A stretch of DNA of 64,000 nucleotides from Dechloromonas sp. H13 (GTDB taxonomy: Bacteria; Pseudomonadota; Gammaproteobacteria; Burkholderiales; Rhodocyclaceae): positions 609,001 through 673,000 of the forward strand of contig NZ_SSXX01000002.1 of NCBI RefSeq assembly GCF_009469615.1, read 5' to 3'. The notes below the pieces were generated by a model. The model was given only the letters and a program-made list of their open reading frames with translations. It had not been told where the DNA came from and ran no database searches. Made by a program: the position numbers and the translations under genes. Of the stretch, positions 1 through 9,062 are shown one piece after another. How positions within the stretch are numbered: position 1 is the stretch's first letter; each line of letters begins with the position of its first letter.

Positions 1-975
1 GGCTTCGTCTATCTGCGTGGAGAGTACCGCTACATGCTCGACCACCTGAACGCGGTGCTGGCGCACCGCCGCCGCGAAAACCTGCTGGGCTCGAACATCC
101 TCGGCATCCCCGGCGCCGATTTCGACATCGAGATCCATGTCGGCGCCGGCGCCTACGTCTGCGGTGAGGAATCGGCGCTGATCGAGTCGCTCGAAGGCAA
201 GCGCGGCACGCCGCGCAACCGCCCGCCCTTCCCGGTGACCAACGGCTATCTGGACCAGCCGACCATCGTCAACAACGTCGAGACCTTCGCCGCGGCGGCG
301 CTGATCGCGCTGAATGGCGGCGACTGGTATGCCGGCATCGGCACCCGGCATTCGGCGGGTACCAAGATTCTTTCGGTGTCCGGCGATTGCGAGCGGCCCG
401 GCCTCTACGAATACCCCTTCGGCGTCAGCATCCGCCAAGTGCTGGAGGATTGCGGCGCGCAGGACACCCAGGCCGTCCAGGTTAGCGGGCCGTCCGGCAT
501 CTGCGTCGCGGCGGACGAATTCGACCGCATCATTGGCTTCGAGGACATTCCGACCGCCGGGGCGTTTACGGTATTCAACGCCACCCGCGACATGTTCCAA
601 GTGGCGCGCAATTACGTGCATTTCTTCCAGCACGAGAGCTGCGGGTTCTGCACCCCGTGCCGGGTTGGCACCTCGCTGCTGAAGAATTTGATGGACAAGT
701 TGGCCAATGGCGCCGGGTCGCCCTACGACTTCGCCGAAATCGAGAAACTGAACCAGCTGCTGCAGTCGATGAGCCACTGTGGCCTTGGCCACACCGCCTG
801 CAACCCGGTGCTCGACACCATCGCCAAGTTCCGGCCGGCTTACGACAAGCGCATGATGCAGCAGGATTTCACGCCGGCCTTCGATCTCGACCGCGCGCTG
901 GCGGCGGCGCGCCAGATGACCGGGCGCGACGATGCGGCGGCCCACCTGACCACGGAAACCGGAGGTGAAGCATGA
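1..975 (+). CDS. hoxF: NAD-reducing hydrogenase diaphorase large subunit HoxF (5' truncated)
   Basis: NuoF/HoxF-type flavoprotein that carries FMN and a [4Fe-4S] cluster and exchanges electrons with NAD(H) in the cytoplasmic diaphorase module. The frame is open from the first base, so the N-terminal part lies upstream; 324 residues are visible. The FMN/NAD-binding core includes the glycine-rich GAGAYVCGEESAL segment. The cluster motif C-x2-C-x2-C is at visible residues 214, 217 and 220, with the fourth cysteine in SHCGLG. The stop overlaps the hoxU start (ATGA), so translation is probably coupled. The HoxY and HoxH genes that follow exclude respiratory NuoF and favour the hydrogenase. Confidence 0.93.
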   Translation, partial: GFVYLRGEYRYMLDHLNAVLAHRRRENLLGSNILGIPGADFDIEIHVGAGAYVCGEESALIESLEGKRGTPRNRPPFPVTNGYLDQPTIVNNVETFAAAALIALNGGDWYAGIGTRHSAGTKILSVSGDCERPGLYEYPFGVSIRQVLEDCGAQDTQAVQVSGPSGICVAADEFDRIIGFEDIPTAGAFTVFNATRDMFQVARNYVHFFQHESCGFCTPCRVGTSLLKNLMDKLANGAGSPYDFAEIEKLNQLLQSMSHCGLGHTACNPVLDTIAKFRPAYDKRMMQQDFTPAFDLDRALAAARQMTGRDDAAAHLTTETGGEA

Positions 976-1676
976 GCCAGACCTTCATGCTCGACGGCAA
1001 GGCCATTCCCTTCGAGGAAGGCCAGACCATCATCCAGGCCGCGTCCAAGGCCGGCGTCTTCATTCCGCACCTGTGCTACCACCCGGACTTCAAGCCGCAC
1101 GGTTCGTGCAAGCTATGCACCGTCAAGGTCAACGGGCGCCAGACGGCATCGTGCACCATGCGGGCGATGGCCGGCATGGTCGTCGAGAGCGATACCGAGG
1201 AAATCAACGCCGAGCGGCGGGCGCTGACCCAGATGCTGTTCGTCGAGGGCAACCATTTCTGCCCGTCGTGCGAGCAGAGCGGCAACTGCCAGCTGCAGGC
1301 CACCGCCTACCACCTGGGCATGATGTCGCCGCACTACGATCACTTCTTTCCGAGCCGTCCGGTCGACGCCTCGCACCCCGAGGTTTTGCTCGATTTCAAC
1401 CGCTGCATCCTGTGCTCGCTGTGCGTGCGCGCCAGCCGCGACGTCGACGGCAAGAACGTCTTCGCGCTCTCCGGGCGCGGCATCGGGACGCATCTGATCG
1501 TCAATGCCAAGTCCGGCCAGCTGGCCGACACTGATTTCACCCTGGCCGACAAGGCGGCGCAAGTCTGCCCGGTCGGCGTCATTCTCAGGAAGCGCAAGGG
1601 CTTCGCGGTGCCGATCGGCGAGCGCAAATACGACAAGGCGCCGATTTCGGCAAGCGTCGAAACGGAGGGCCGCTGA
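972..1676 (+). CDS. hoxU: NAD-reducing hydrogenase diaphorase small subunit HoxU
   Basis: NuoG-N-terminal-like electron-transfer subunit, 234 residues. An N-terminal plant-type [2Fe-2S] domain has the cysteines in LCYHPDFKPHGSCKLC and ASC. Next comes the NuoG-type His/Cys cluster motif HFCPSCEQSGNC, then a [4Fe-4S] set in CILCSLC plus a downstream CPVG. It passes electrons between the HoxF flavin and the HoxY/HoxH hydrogenase module. The length is that of HoxU and far shorter than NuoG, so it is not the complex I subunit. It overlaps hoxF by 4 bp; hoxY begins 2 bp after its stop. Confidence 0.93.
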   Translation: MSQTFMLDGKAIPFEEGQTIIQAASKAGVFIPHLCYHPDFKPHGSCKLCTVKVNGRQTASCTMRAMAGMVVESDTEEINAERRALTQMLFVEGNHFCPSCEQSGNCQLQATAYHLGMMSPHYDHFFPSRPVDASHPEVLLDFNRCILCSLCVRASRDVDGKNVFALSGRGIGTHLIVNAKSGQLADTDFTLADKAAQVCPVGVILRKRKGFAVPIGERKYDKAPISASVETEGR

Positions 1677-1677
1677 C

Positions 1678-2229
1678 ATGAACGCCCCGACCAAAAAGCT
1701 CAAGGTCGCCACGACCTCGCTCGCCGGCTGCTTCGGCTGCCACATGTCCTTCCTCGACATCGACGAGCGGCTGTTCACGCTGCTCGACTACATCGAGTTC
1801 GACCGTTCGCCGCTGACCGACATCAAGGAGTGCAGCCCGGACTGCGACATCGGCATCGTCGAGGGCGGCCTGTGCAACGCCGAGAACGTCCATGTGCTGC
1901 GCGAGTTCCGCAAGAACTGCAAGATCCTGATCGCCATCGGCGCCTGCGCCATCAACGGCGGCCTGCCGGCGCAGCGCAACCACCTGCCGCTGTCGACCAT
2001 CCTCGAAGAGGTTTATCACACCAGCCCGGGGCTGGCCAACGGCATGATTCCCAACGATCCCGAACTGCCGCTGCCGCTCAACAAGGTGCACCCGATCCAC
2101 GAAGTGGTGAAGGTCGATTACTTCATGCCCGGTTGCCCCCCATCGGGCGACGCGATCTGGAAGGTGCTCACTGATCTGCTGGCAGGCCGCGAACCGACGC
2201 TCGAACACGGCCTGATGCATTACGACTGA
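1678..2229 (+). CDS. hoxY: NAD-reducing hydrogenase small subunit HoxY
   Basis: Small subunit of the bidirectional [NiFe] hydrogenase, 183 residues, holding the proximal [4Fe-4S] cluster. It begins MNAPTKK and soon shows the CFGCHMSF cluster motif; further cluster cysteines lie in the GACAINGG and PGCPPSG segments, as in HoxY. There is no Tat signal, as expected for a cytoplasmic enzyme. The open frame extends further upstream inside hoxU, but the ATG right after the hoxU stop is preceded by GGAGGGC and gives the family's usual length. HoxH starts 8 bp downstream. Confidence 0.92.
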   Translation: MNAPTKKLKVATTSLAGCFGCHMSFLDIDERLFTLLDYIEFDRSPLTDIKECSPDCDIGIVEGGLCNAENVHVLREFRKNCKILIAIGACAINGGLPAQRNHLPLSTILEEVYHTSPGLANGMIPNDPELPLPLNKVHPIHEVVKVDYFMPGCPPSGDAIWKVLTDLLAGREPTLEHGLMHYD

Positions 2230-2237
2230 GGTGGAAA

Positions 2238-3701
2238 ATGACCTATCAACTTGAAACCGCCCAACACCCCGAGAAGCTGCGCCGTGTCGCGATCGACCCG
2301 GTGTCGCGCGTCGAGGGCCACGGCAAGGTCACCATCCTGCTCGACGACCAGAACAAGGTGCATCAGGTGCGCCTGCACATCGTCGAATTCCGCGGCTTCG
2401 AGAAATTCATCCAGGGCCGGCCGTACTGGGAGGTCCCGGTCATGGTCCAGCGCCTCTGCGGCATCTGCCCGGTGTCGCACCACCTGGCCGCTTCCAAGGC
2501 GCTCGATGTCATCGTCGGCGCCAGGAAACTGACGCCAGCCGCCGAGAAGCTGCGCCGCCTGATGCATTACGGCCAGATGCTGCAATCGCATGCGCTGCAC
2601 TTCTTCCACCTGTGCTCGCCGGATCTGCTGTTCGGCTTCGACAGCGACGTCACTCGGCGCAACATCGTCGGCGTTGCCGCCGCGCACCCGGAAATCGCCA
2701 AGCGCGGCGTGCTGCTGCGCAAGTTCGGGCAGGAGGTGATCCGCGTCACCGCCGGCAAGCGGGTGCATGGTACCGGGGCGGTGCCGGGCGGCATGAACAA
2801 GTCGCTGACCGTTGCCGAGCGCGACGAACTGCTCAAGGACATCTATCACATCGTTTCGTGGTCGCGCGATGCGGTGCATCTGATCCAGAAGGTGCATACC
2901 CAGGACCCGGGGCTGTACAACAGTTTCGGCATCTTCCGCTCCAACTTCATGTCCATCGTCGGCCATAACGGCGATCTCGATTTCTACCACGGCACCCTGC
3001 GCGCGCGCGACGACAACGGCAAGCTGATCTTCGACGACGTCGATTACCAGCAGTACGACAAGTACATCGAAGAGGAAGTCCGGCCGTGGAGTTACATGAA
3101 ATTCCCGTTCTTCAAGTCACTGGGCCGGGAACATGGCTGGTACAAGGTCGGGCCGCTCGCCCGCGTGCAGAACTGCGACCAGATATCGACCCCGTTCGCC
3201 GAGCACGAGCGCCGGGAATTCGTCGATTACGCCGGCGGTTCGCCGATGCACGCGCCGCTTGCCTACCACTGGACGCGCATGATCGAGATGCTGCACGCGG
3301 CCGAAGTCATCAAGGATTTGCTGCACGATGACGACCTGCTGAGCGACAACCTGATGGTCGAAGGCGAACGCCGGATGGAAGGCGTCGGCGTCATCGAAGC
3401 ACCGCGCGGCACGCTGTTCCACCATTACCGCGTCGATGAGAACGACCTGATCACGATGGCCAACCTGATCGTCTCGACCACCAACAACAACCAGGCGATG
3501 AACGAGGCCGTGCGCCATGTCGCGCGGCGCTACCTGCACGGCCGCGAAGTCACCGAAGGTCTGCTCAACCACATCGAAGTCGCCATCCGCGCCTTCGATC
3601 CCTGCCTGTCCTGCGCCACGCACGCACTGGGCAAGATGCCGCTGGCCGTGGAATTGGTCGATCCGGAAGGAAATGTCGTCCATTCGCTGAGCCGCACATG
3701 A
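2238..3701 (+). CDS. hoxH: NAD-reducing hydrogenase large (catalytic) subunit HoxH
   Basis: [NiFe]-bearing catalytic subunit, 487 residues, that oxidises H2 or reduces protons. Both ligand motifs are present: N-terminal [11 protein letters not shown] and C-terminal [12 protein letters not shown]. About two dozen residues after the second motif form the C-terminal peptide that the endoprotease removes after nickel insertion. A GAGGTGG ribosome-binding site precedes the ATG. The 3' end overlaps the maturation protease gene by 4 bp, which matches the enzyme-substrate relationship. Hyp metallocentre assembly genes are not in the window. Confidence 0.95.
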   Translation: MTYQLETAQHPEKLRRVAIDPVSRVEGHGKVTILLDDQNKVHQVRLHIVEFRGFEKFIQGRPYWEVPVMVQRLCGICPVSHHLAASKALDVIVGARKLTPAAEKLRRLMHYGQMLQSHALHFFHLCSPDLLFGFDSDVTRRNIVGVAAAHPEIAKRGVLLRKFGQEVIRVTAGKRVHGTGAVPGGMNKSLTVAERDELLKDIYHIVSWSRDAVHLIQKVHTQDPGLYNSFGIFRSNFMSIVGHNGDLDFYHGTLRARDDNGKLIFDDVDYQQYDKYIEEEVRPWSYMKFPFFKSLGREHGWYKVGPLARVQNCDQISTPFAEHERREFVDYAGGSPMHAPLAYHWTRMIEMLHAAEVIKDLLHDDDLLSDNLMVEGERRMEGVGVIEAPRGTLFHHYRVDENDLITMANLIVSTTNNNQAMNEAVRHVARRYLHGREVTEGLLNHIEVAIRAFDPCLSCATHALGKMPLAVELVDPEGNVVHSLSRT

Positions 3702-4195
3702 CCGCGCCGGTCGTCGTCTTTGCCGTCGGCAACCCCAGTCGCGGCGACGACGCGATCGGGCCGGTCATCTGCGGTCGACTGGCAAAATGGCTAGCAAATG
3801 AAGGCTTGGCCGACCGCGTCGAGCTGATCGAAGACTTCCAGCTCAACATCGAGCACGCCCTTGACCTGCAAGACCGCGAACTCGCACTGTTCATCGACGC
3901 CGGCGAAAACACTCCGGCGCCTTTCATTTTTGCCCAAATTTACCCGTCGACCGCAACAAGCCACACCACCCACGCCCTGCCGCCCGAGGCCGTGCTGGAA
4001 GTCTATCGGCAGATGGAAGGCAAGGACCCGCCGCCTTCGTTCGTGCTGTGCGTACATGGGGAGAAATTCGGGCTTGGGGAACCGTTGACCACAGCTGCTG
4101 AGAATGATGCAGAGGCGGCATTCGAACTGCTGATGGGGCTTTGCCGGCAACCGATATTGGCAAAATGGGAAAGTGCGGTCACTTCGATTGGATAA
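3698..4195 (+). CDS. hoxW: Hydrogenase maturation endopeptidase HoxW
   Basis: HycI/HybD-family peptidase of 165 residues that trims the HoxH C-terminus. The N-terminal GNPSRGDDAIG motif is typical of the family. An acidic residue in the LIEDFQLNIEHALDL stretch and a histidine in THALPPE are the likely nickel-sensing ligands. It is the last gene of the hox operon and overlaps hoxH through ATGA. The middle of the gene contains one copy of the dispersed 33-bp motif, which encodes the IFAQIYPSTAT segment and so may have shaped a variable loop. No intrinsic terminator was seen after it. Confidence 0.88.
   Translation: MTAPVVVFAVGNPSRGDDAIGPVICGRLAKWLANEGLADRVELIEDFQLNIEHALDLQDRELALFIDAGENTPAPFIFAQIYPSTATSHTTHALPPEAVLEVYRQMEGKDPPPSFVLCVHGEKFGLGEPLTTAAENDAEAAFELLMGLCRQPILAKWESAVTSIG
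3925..3957 (-). repeat. Dispersed bipartite 33-bp motif, copy 1
   Basis: Read on the minus strand it is GTTGCGGTCGAC, an 11-bp spacer with an AAATTT tract, then GGCAAAAATG. It lies inside hoxW. It matches the other copies in spacing and in both arms. Confidence 0.75.
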
Positions 4196-4275
4196 ACTTC
4201 AATCAACAGCCAGCCAATCGCGGTGCAGGCATGAAGAGGTGGAATAATGAACACGGTGAGATACGCCTCGGCCAA

Positions 4276-4731
4276 CTATCGGACCAGGTAGTCACGCTGT
4301 ATCTGATCGAGTTCCTTCCGGCAAGCTTCGCTAAACGCCTGTAATGGGTCGCTGCCATGTGAGGTGGCAATCTTCCGTAGCTCGGTCAGCGACATATTGG
4401 GCTCAAAATACTGTTCCAGAATCTCATCCATGGCACTTTGCGCTGCTGCGACTACTTCATCCGATGCAATCAGCCGAATTTGATTGAGAAGCGCATAGAT
4501 ATGTACCAGGGTAGCCGGGCTTTCGAGTGTTCGAGCGAGGGCGTCGGCGGTTAACCTTGAGCATTCGGTAATGAACTCGGCGTACAAGACTTCGCGCCGA
4601 TGAATTTTGGTCCCAAGCAACTCTCGCTGGTTTTGCCCTTTTTGGGTAAACCACGCCGCCGCAATCGAGGCGGATCCGCCCACGAGAGAGCCGAGAATGG
4701 CGGAGAGCGCACTGACGATTGATGGATCCAA
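4276..4731 (-). CDS. Hypothetical protein with N-terminal membrane anchor
   Basis: Unrecognised protein of 151 residues. The first 28 residues form one hydrophobic, glycine/serine-rich segment (SALSAILGSLVGGSASIAAAW), followed by a soluble, mostly helical part rich in Glu, Arg and Leu. This resembles small single-pass proteins with a helical cytoplasmic domain. The GC content looks lower than in the hox genes. It is convergent with hoxW, with an 80-bp gap, and lies 18 bp after the TetR gene on the same strand, so the two may share a transcript. Its function cannot be assigned. Confidence 0.6.
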   Translation of the reverse strand: MDPSIVSALSAILGSLVGGSASIAAAWFTQKGQNQRELLGTKIHRREVLYAEFITECSRLTADALARTLESPATLVHIYALLNQIRLIASDEVVAAAQSAMDEILEQYFEPNMSLTELRKIATSHGSDPLQAFSEACRKELDQIQRDYLVR

Positions 4732-4749
4732 CGATTGACCTCGTAGCGT

Positions 4750-5388
4750 CTAAACAAACTGGCCCAGATTGAGCCCGCGATGGATTTCAGCCTTGAGCTG
4801 CTCGATGCCCATATCGCCCCCGCCAAGCCGCGCAACGATGGGGCGCGAAGCGAGAATCATGGCAAGGCTGCCGAACAAACCCAGATGAAAAATCACCGGA
4901 TTAACCCGCCGCAGCAGGCCGGCATCCATCGCTTCGTTCCACAAGGGGACACAGGCTTCGGTACTGGGGCGGAGCAATTGTTCGACAAGGTAATCGAGGC
5001 GTTCGCCGGGGTTTGAAATTTCACGGGTCACGAACATGATGATTTCTGGTCGTTCGGCGAGTCGGTCAATCAATAGGTTCAGCGCTTCCATCACCCGGAT
5101 TGTCAGAGGACGATCTGGTGCATTCAACTCCTTGAGTTCAAGCAGCGTGTCTTGATGATCCTGCACAATCGCATCCACCACGGCTTGCCACAGATCGGCC
5201 TTGGAGCCGAAATGATGGGAGACCATCGAGACATTGAAGCCTGCCGCATTGGCAATGGTGCGCAAACTGACGCCGTCAAAGCCATGGCAGGTAAAGGATG
5301 AAAGCGCCGCCGTCAACAGCCCGTCGTAACAACTGGAGTCGACGCCTTTGGGACGTCCGGGAGATCGGGGCAGGGTCAGTGGGGACAT
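4750..5388 (-). CDS. TetR/AcrR-family transcriptional regulator
   Basis: Regulator of 212 residues from the start chosen here (MSPLTLPRSPGRPKG). The N-terminal TetR helix-turn-helix is visible in GVSLRTIANAAGFNVSMVSH followed by HFGSKADLW. The C-terminal half is a CerR/YbiH-like ligand domain. The frame is open up to 5484, but a longer form would run through the dyad at 5473-5504, which looks like the operator, so a downstream start is preferred; an ATG at 5466 is the alternative. It is divergent from the phasin gene, which suggests autoregulation and control of phaP/phaC. The ligand is unknown. Confidence 0.82.
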   Translation of the reverse strand: MSPLTLPRSPGRPKGVDSSCYDGLLTAALSSFTCHGFDGVSLRTIANAAGFNVSMVSHHFGSKADLWQAVVDAIVQDHQDTLLELKELNAPDRPLTIRVMEALNLLIDRLAERPEIIMFVTREISNPGERLDYLVEQLLRPSTEACVPLWNEAMDAGLLRRVNPVIFHLGLFGSLAMILASRPIVARLGGGDMGIEQLKAEIHRGLNLGQFV

Positions 5389-5472
5389 TGGGAGCCAAGT
5401 ATGGGCGCGTCCATGAAGGTAGGCAACGGGCAGACGCAGCGCCGCGATTTTAGCGCAATGCGCCATCCGTTT

Positions 5473-5504
5473 GACAATAATCAAACAACTGTTGAATTAT
5501 TGTC
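5473..5504. promoter_or_regulatory. Inverted-repeat operator between tetR and phaP
   Basis: GACAATAAT at 5473-5481 is mirrored by ATTATTGTC at 5496-5504, with TCAA and TTGA continuing the symmetry inwards. It lies between the divergent regulator and phasin genes. On the plus strand TTGACA at 5471-5476 could be a -35 box, with an AATTAT-like -10 about 17-18 bp later. A bound TetR dimer would therefore cover the phasin promoter. The site is inferred from symmetry and position. Confidence 0.6.
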
Positions 5505-5584
5505 ATATGATCACGTTGTCCTGTTGATTTCCGCGCAGCAGTGGCATCACGGGCATTCCCTTAATCAATGATCAGGAGCCGAAC

Positions 5585-6079
5585 ATGTCCAACAACGAAA
5601 GCAATGAACATTTCCTTGCCGCCAATAAAACCGTTATCGATGCCATGACATCGGCTACACGGGCGATTCTTGCGGCCACCGAGAGTCTGGTGACCCTCAA
5701 TCTGGAAACGGCACGCGAAGCATTCGATGCCAGCGCCGAAAATGCCCAGGCTGTGCTATCCAGCAAAAATCCGCAGGAAGCAGCAGCGGCGATGCAAAGT
5801 GCTTTGGGGAAGGCGGCAGTGGAAAAGGCAGCGGCTTACTCGCGCGGTGTGTACGAAGTTTCCACGAAAGCGGCAAGCGAACTTGGCAGCCTGTTTCAAA
5901 TCCAGTTTGAAGAACTGACGAAAGTCAGCCAGGAAATCGCCCAAAAGGCAGCCAAGGCTGCGCCGTTCGGTGCCGATCTCGCCCAGGCTGCGGCCAAGCA
6001 GGCGGCGCAACTTTCGGAAAGCTACATAACCGCCGTCACCAGTGTTATGCAAACCGCCGGTGCCAAGGGAAAGAAGTAA
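5585..6079 (+). CDS. phaP: Phasin family protein
   Basis: PHA granule-coating protein of 164 residues. It is an almost entirely helical, alanine-rich protein with no signal peptide, matching the phasin_2 family. Examples are the TLNLETAREAFDASAENAQAV stretch, a central heptad-like region and a Lys-rich C-terminus (AGAKGKK). AGGAG at 5572-5576 gives a good ribosome-binding site. A PHA synthase gene follows 112 bp downstream, supporting a role on polyhydroxyalkanoate granules. It is probably controlled by the divergent TetR protein. Confidence 0.85.
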   Translation: MSNNESNEHFLAANKTVIDAMTSATRAILAATESLVTLNLETAREAFDASAENAQAVLSSKNPQEAAAAMQSALGKAAVEKAAAYSRGVYEVSTKAASELGSLFQIQFEELTKVSQEIAQKAAKAAPFGADLAQAAAKQAAQLSESYITAVTSVMQTAGAKGKK

Positions 6080-6082
6080 GCG

Positions 6083-6133
6083 GCGCCCGCTTTCTCGGGC
6101 CCGAGTGGGCCTGGGAAAGCCTTAGGCGGGCGC
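6083..6133 (+). other. Stem-loop in the phaP-phaC gap
   Basis: GCGCCCGC (6083-6090) pairs with GCGGGCGC (6126-6133), and a perfect 12-bp palindrome CTCGGGCCCGAG (6094-6105) sits in the loop. No T-run follows, so it is not a standard terminator. It could attenuate readthrough or stabilise phaP mRNA relative to phaC. Confidence 0.4.
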
Positions 6134-6191
6134 TTCCCGCGCGCCAAGGCAGCTATCCATAACAGATATTCCGTTTCCCCCGGAGAAATAC

Positions 6192-7955
6192 ATGAGAACT
6201 GAAATAGCCCCCGTGCCCGCCCAAATTCCCAGCGTAAGCGAGCGCTTGGATCAAAAAGTTCATGCCGCAGTGGCAAAGGCCAATTCATCCCTATCCCTGC
6301 TTTCTGGATGGCTGGCATTTCTCGACTGGTCGGGACACCTTGCCGTTTCCCCCGGTAAACGCCTGGAACTGACGCAACTCGCCTTTGACCAGATACGCAG
6401 TCTTTCCGGGCATGTTTTCAGTGCGCTACTGGCCGCCAGCAGCGGGCAGGCGCCCGAATGCTGCGAGCCGCGTGCGACCGACCGCCGCTTCCGTGCCGAA
6501 GAATGGCATCGCTGGCCGTTCAGCATCATGCAGCAATCTTTTCTGCTCTCTGAACAATGGTGGAGTGCGGCAACGACCGGCGTATGGGGCGTATCGAAGC
6601 ATCACGAGCAGATTGTCTCGTTTGCCGCCCGTCAGTTGCTCGATATATATTCTCCCGGCAATGTTCCGCTAAGCAATCCCGTGGTGCTGCACCGCAGCAT
6701 TGAAGCGGGTGGCCTCAATTTGGTACAGGGCTACTTCAATGCGCTGGATGACTTTAACCGTCTTGCCAGCGGGCAAGCGCCAGCGGGCACCGAGAATTTT
6801 GTCGTCGGTCGCGATGTTGCCGCCACCCCCGGCAAAGTTGTTATGAGAAACCCCTTGATCGAATTGATCCAGTACACGCCGACCACCGAAAAAACCCACC
6901 CGGAACCCATCCTGATCGTACCGGCCTGGATCATGAAGTACTACATCCTTGATCTTTCCCCGCAGAATTCGCTGATTAAATACTTGGTCGACCAAGGTCA
7001 TACCGTGTTCTGCATCTCGTGGAAAAATCCGGGTGCCGAAGACCGCAATCTGGGCATGGACGACTATCTCCAACTTGGCTTTCATGCCGCGCTTGATGCC
7101 GTCAACGCTATCGTCCCCGAGCGCAAGGTGCACGGCGCGGGTTACTGTCTCGGCGGCACCCTGCTGGCCATCGCCAATGCCGCGATGGCGCGTGATGGTG
7201 ACCATCGTTTGGCGTCAATGACCCTGTTCGCCGCGCAGACCGATTTCACCGAACCGGGCGAATTGGCGCTCTTCATCGATGAGGCGCAGATCAGCGTACT
7301 CGAAGCCCAGATGAACGAGAAAGGTTATCTAACTGCTGGGCAGATGGCAGGCGCCTTCCAGTTGCTGCGCTCCAACGACCTGATCTGGTCGCGCAGCATG
7401 AACGAATACCTGCTTGGCGAACGGGCGCCGATGACCGACCTGATGGCCTGGAACGCCGATGCGACGCGCATGCCGGCGCGCATGCACGGGCAATACCTGC
7501 GCCATCTCTTTCTCGACGACGACCTGAGCGAGGGGCGCTACCTTGTGGCTGGCAAGCCCATCTCGCTGGGCGACATTCGTACGCCAATATTCTGTGTCGG
7601 CACCGAAACCGACCATGTTGCACCGTGGCACTCGGTATACAAGCTGCACTACATGACGCCGGCTGAAATGACCTTCGTTCTCACCAGCGGCGGCCACAAC
7701 GCCGGCATCGTCAGCGAACCCGGCCATCCCCACCGTCACTACCGCATCTGTACAAGTTTGGGCGGAGATACCTACATGGCGCCGGACGATTGGCAAAATG
7801 CTACGCCAATCAAGGCGGGTTCCTGGTGGCCGGAGTGGCGTTCCTGGCTCAAGGCACGTTCGGCGGAACCGGGCGCGCCACCCAAGACAGGGGCAGCGGC
7901 CCGTAAATACCCGGTACTTGGCGATGCGCCGGGTCAGTACGTGTGCCAGAAATAG
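6192..7955 (+). CDS. phaC: Class I poly(3-hydroxyalkanoate) synthase (first copy)
   Basis: PHA synthase of 587 residues that polymerises hydroxyacyl-CoA on granules. The lipase-box-like GYCLGG places the catalytic cysteine at residue 319. Later in the chain lie the Asp in TETDHVAPW and the His in SGGHNAGIV of the catalytic triad. An N-terminal PhaC_N region precedes the alpha/beta-hydrolase fold. GGAG lies 8 bp before the ATG. It follows the phasin gene and probably shares its promoter. A second synthase gene with clear sequence differences is encoded at 17374-19122. Confidence 0.93.
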   Translation: MRTEIAPVPAQIPSVSERLDQKVHAAVAKANSSLSLLSGWLAFLDWSGHLAVSPGKRLELTQLAFDQIRSLSGHVFSALLAASSGQAPECCEPRATDRRFRAEEWHRWPFSIMQQSFLLSEQWWSAATTGVWGVSKHHEQIVSFAARQLLDIYSPGNVPLSNPVVLHRSIEAGGLNLVQGYFNALDDFNRLASGQAPAGTENFVVGRDVAATPGKVVMRNPLIELIQYTPTTEKTHPEPILIVPAWIMKYYILDLSPQNSLIKYLVDQGHTVFCISWKNPGAEDRNLGMDDYLQLGFHAALDAVNAIVPERKVHGAGYCLGGTLLAIANAAMARDGDHRLASMTLFAAQTDFTEPGELALFIDEAQISVLEAQMNEKGYLTAGQMAGAFQLLRSNDLIWSRSMNEYLLGERAPMTDLMAWNADATRMPARMHGQYLRHLFLDDDLSEGRYLVAGKPISLGDIRTPIFCVGTETDHVAPWHSVYKLHYMTPAEMTFVLTSGGHNAGIVSEPGHPHRHYRICTSLGGDTYMAPDDWQNATPIKAGSWWPEWRSWLKARSAEPGAPPKTGAAARKYPVLGDAPGQYVCQK

Positions 7956-8069
7956 GCGATGGCCGTCACGCCGTCGGGGTTTATGCGTTCTGTGGTGAGC
8001 GTGCTTGTCTTCCCAGCCTATAATTCTGCTGAATAATGACCATGCAGTCAGTAACCAATCGGGTGATTT

Positions 8070-9056
8070 ATGGATAGCGGGCGTTTGCGGAAAGTTTTCA
8101 TTTTTGGCCTTTTTTCGGCGTTGACCGCAACAGGCGGGTATTTCCTCTATCAGCAGCGTCCGGCGGGTTTGCCGGCGGGGTTTGCGTCGGGGAACGGGCG
8201 GCTGGAGGCGGTTGAGGTAGATATTGCGACCAAGATTGCCGGTCGCTTGGCGGAATTGGGGCCGCACGAGGGCGACATGGTCGAGGCGGGGGCGGTGGTG
8301 GGGCGGCTGGATGCCGACGATCTGCGTGCCCAGTTGCGCGCCGCCGAGGCACTGGTGGCGCAGGCGCAGAAGGCGGTTGAGGAGGCGCGGGCCGGGGAGC
8401 GCAAGTCGCGTACCGATGTGGCGCTGGCGGGCAAGACCTTGAAGCGTTCGCAAACCCTGGTCGACAAGGGCTTTATCAGCCAGAGCAAACTGGACACCGA
8501 CCAGACCGGTATGGAAGGCGCGATGGCCGGCATGGATCAGGCGCAGAGCCGGGTCGCCGAAGCCGATGCGGCGGTGGCCGCCGCCGTGGCGAAGGTGGAA
8601 AGCCTGCAAGCGACGCTGAACGATACCTCGCTGAAATCGCCGATCAATGGCCGCGTGCTGTACCGGCTGGCCGAGCCGGGCGAGGTGCTGGCGGCGGGGG
8701 GCAAGGCGCTGACGCTGCTCGATCTTTCAGACATGTACATGACGATCTACCTGCCGACCGACAAGGCTGGGCAAGTGGCGCTTGGCAGCGAGGCGCGCAT
8801 CGTGCTCGACGCCTTGCCAGGGCAGCCGATTCCGGCGGTCGTCAGTTTTGTGGCGGCGAAGGCGCAATTCACGCCGCGCGAGGTCGAGACGCGCACCGAG
8901 CGCGAAAAGTTGATGTTCCGCATCAAGGTCAAGCCCGACCTGGCCTGGCTGGCGGCGCATCGCGATCTGGCCAAGGGCGGTTTGCCGGGCGTCGCCTATG
9001 TGCGGCTGGATGCCGACACGCCTTGGCCGGCCAACCTGCGGCTCGACGGGAAGTAG
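8070..9056 (+). CDS. HlyD-family periplasmic adaptor (membrane fusion protein)
   Basis: Adaptor of 328 residues for an ABC-type exporter. One N-terminal membrane anchor (VFIFGLFSALTATGGYFLY) is followed by a biotinyl-lipoyl-like half, a long coiled coil rich in Ala/Glu/Arg and a second lipoyl/beta-barrel half (SPINGRVLYRLAEPGEVL). The next two genes, starting 6 bp after its stop, encode the ATPase/permease and permease, in the same order as E. coli yhiI-rbbA-yhhJ. The anchor is encoded within a copy of the dispersed 33-bp motif. The substrate is unknown. Confidence 0.88.
   Translation: MDSGRLRKVFIFGLFSALTATGGYFLYQQRPAGLPAGFASGNGRLEAVEVDIATKIAGRLAELGPHEGDMVEAGAVVGRLDADDLRAQLRAAEALVAQAQKAVEEARAGERKSRTDVALAGKTLKRSQTLVDKGFISQSKLDTDQTGMEGAMAGMDQAQSRVAEADAAVAAAVAKVESLQATLNDTSLKSPINGRVLYRLAEPGEVLAAGGKALTLLDLSDMYMTIYLPTDKAGQVALGSEARIVLDALPGQPIPAVVSFVAAKAQFTPREVETRTEREKLMFRIKVKPDLAWLAAHRDLAKGGLPGVAYVRLDADTPWPANLRLDGK
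8099..8131 (-). repeat. Dispersed bipartite 33-bp motif, copy 2
   Basis: The minus strand reads GTTGCGGTCAAC, an 11-bp spacer containing AAAAAAG, then GCCAAAAATG. It lies 30 bp into the HlyD-family gene and encodes part of its membrane anchor. Confidence 0.75.
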
Positions 9057-9062
9057 GACGGC

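Noticed and set aside
4629-4662. Eleventh copy of the bipartite motif
   Set aside because: The TTTTGCC arm is good, but the sequence 11 bp away does not match the GYTGCGGTCRAC arm.
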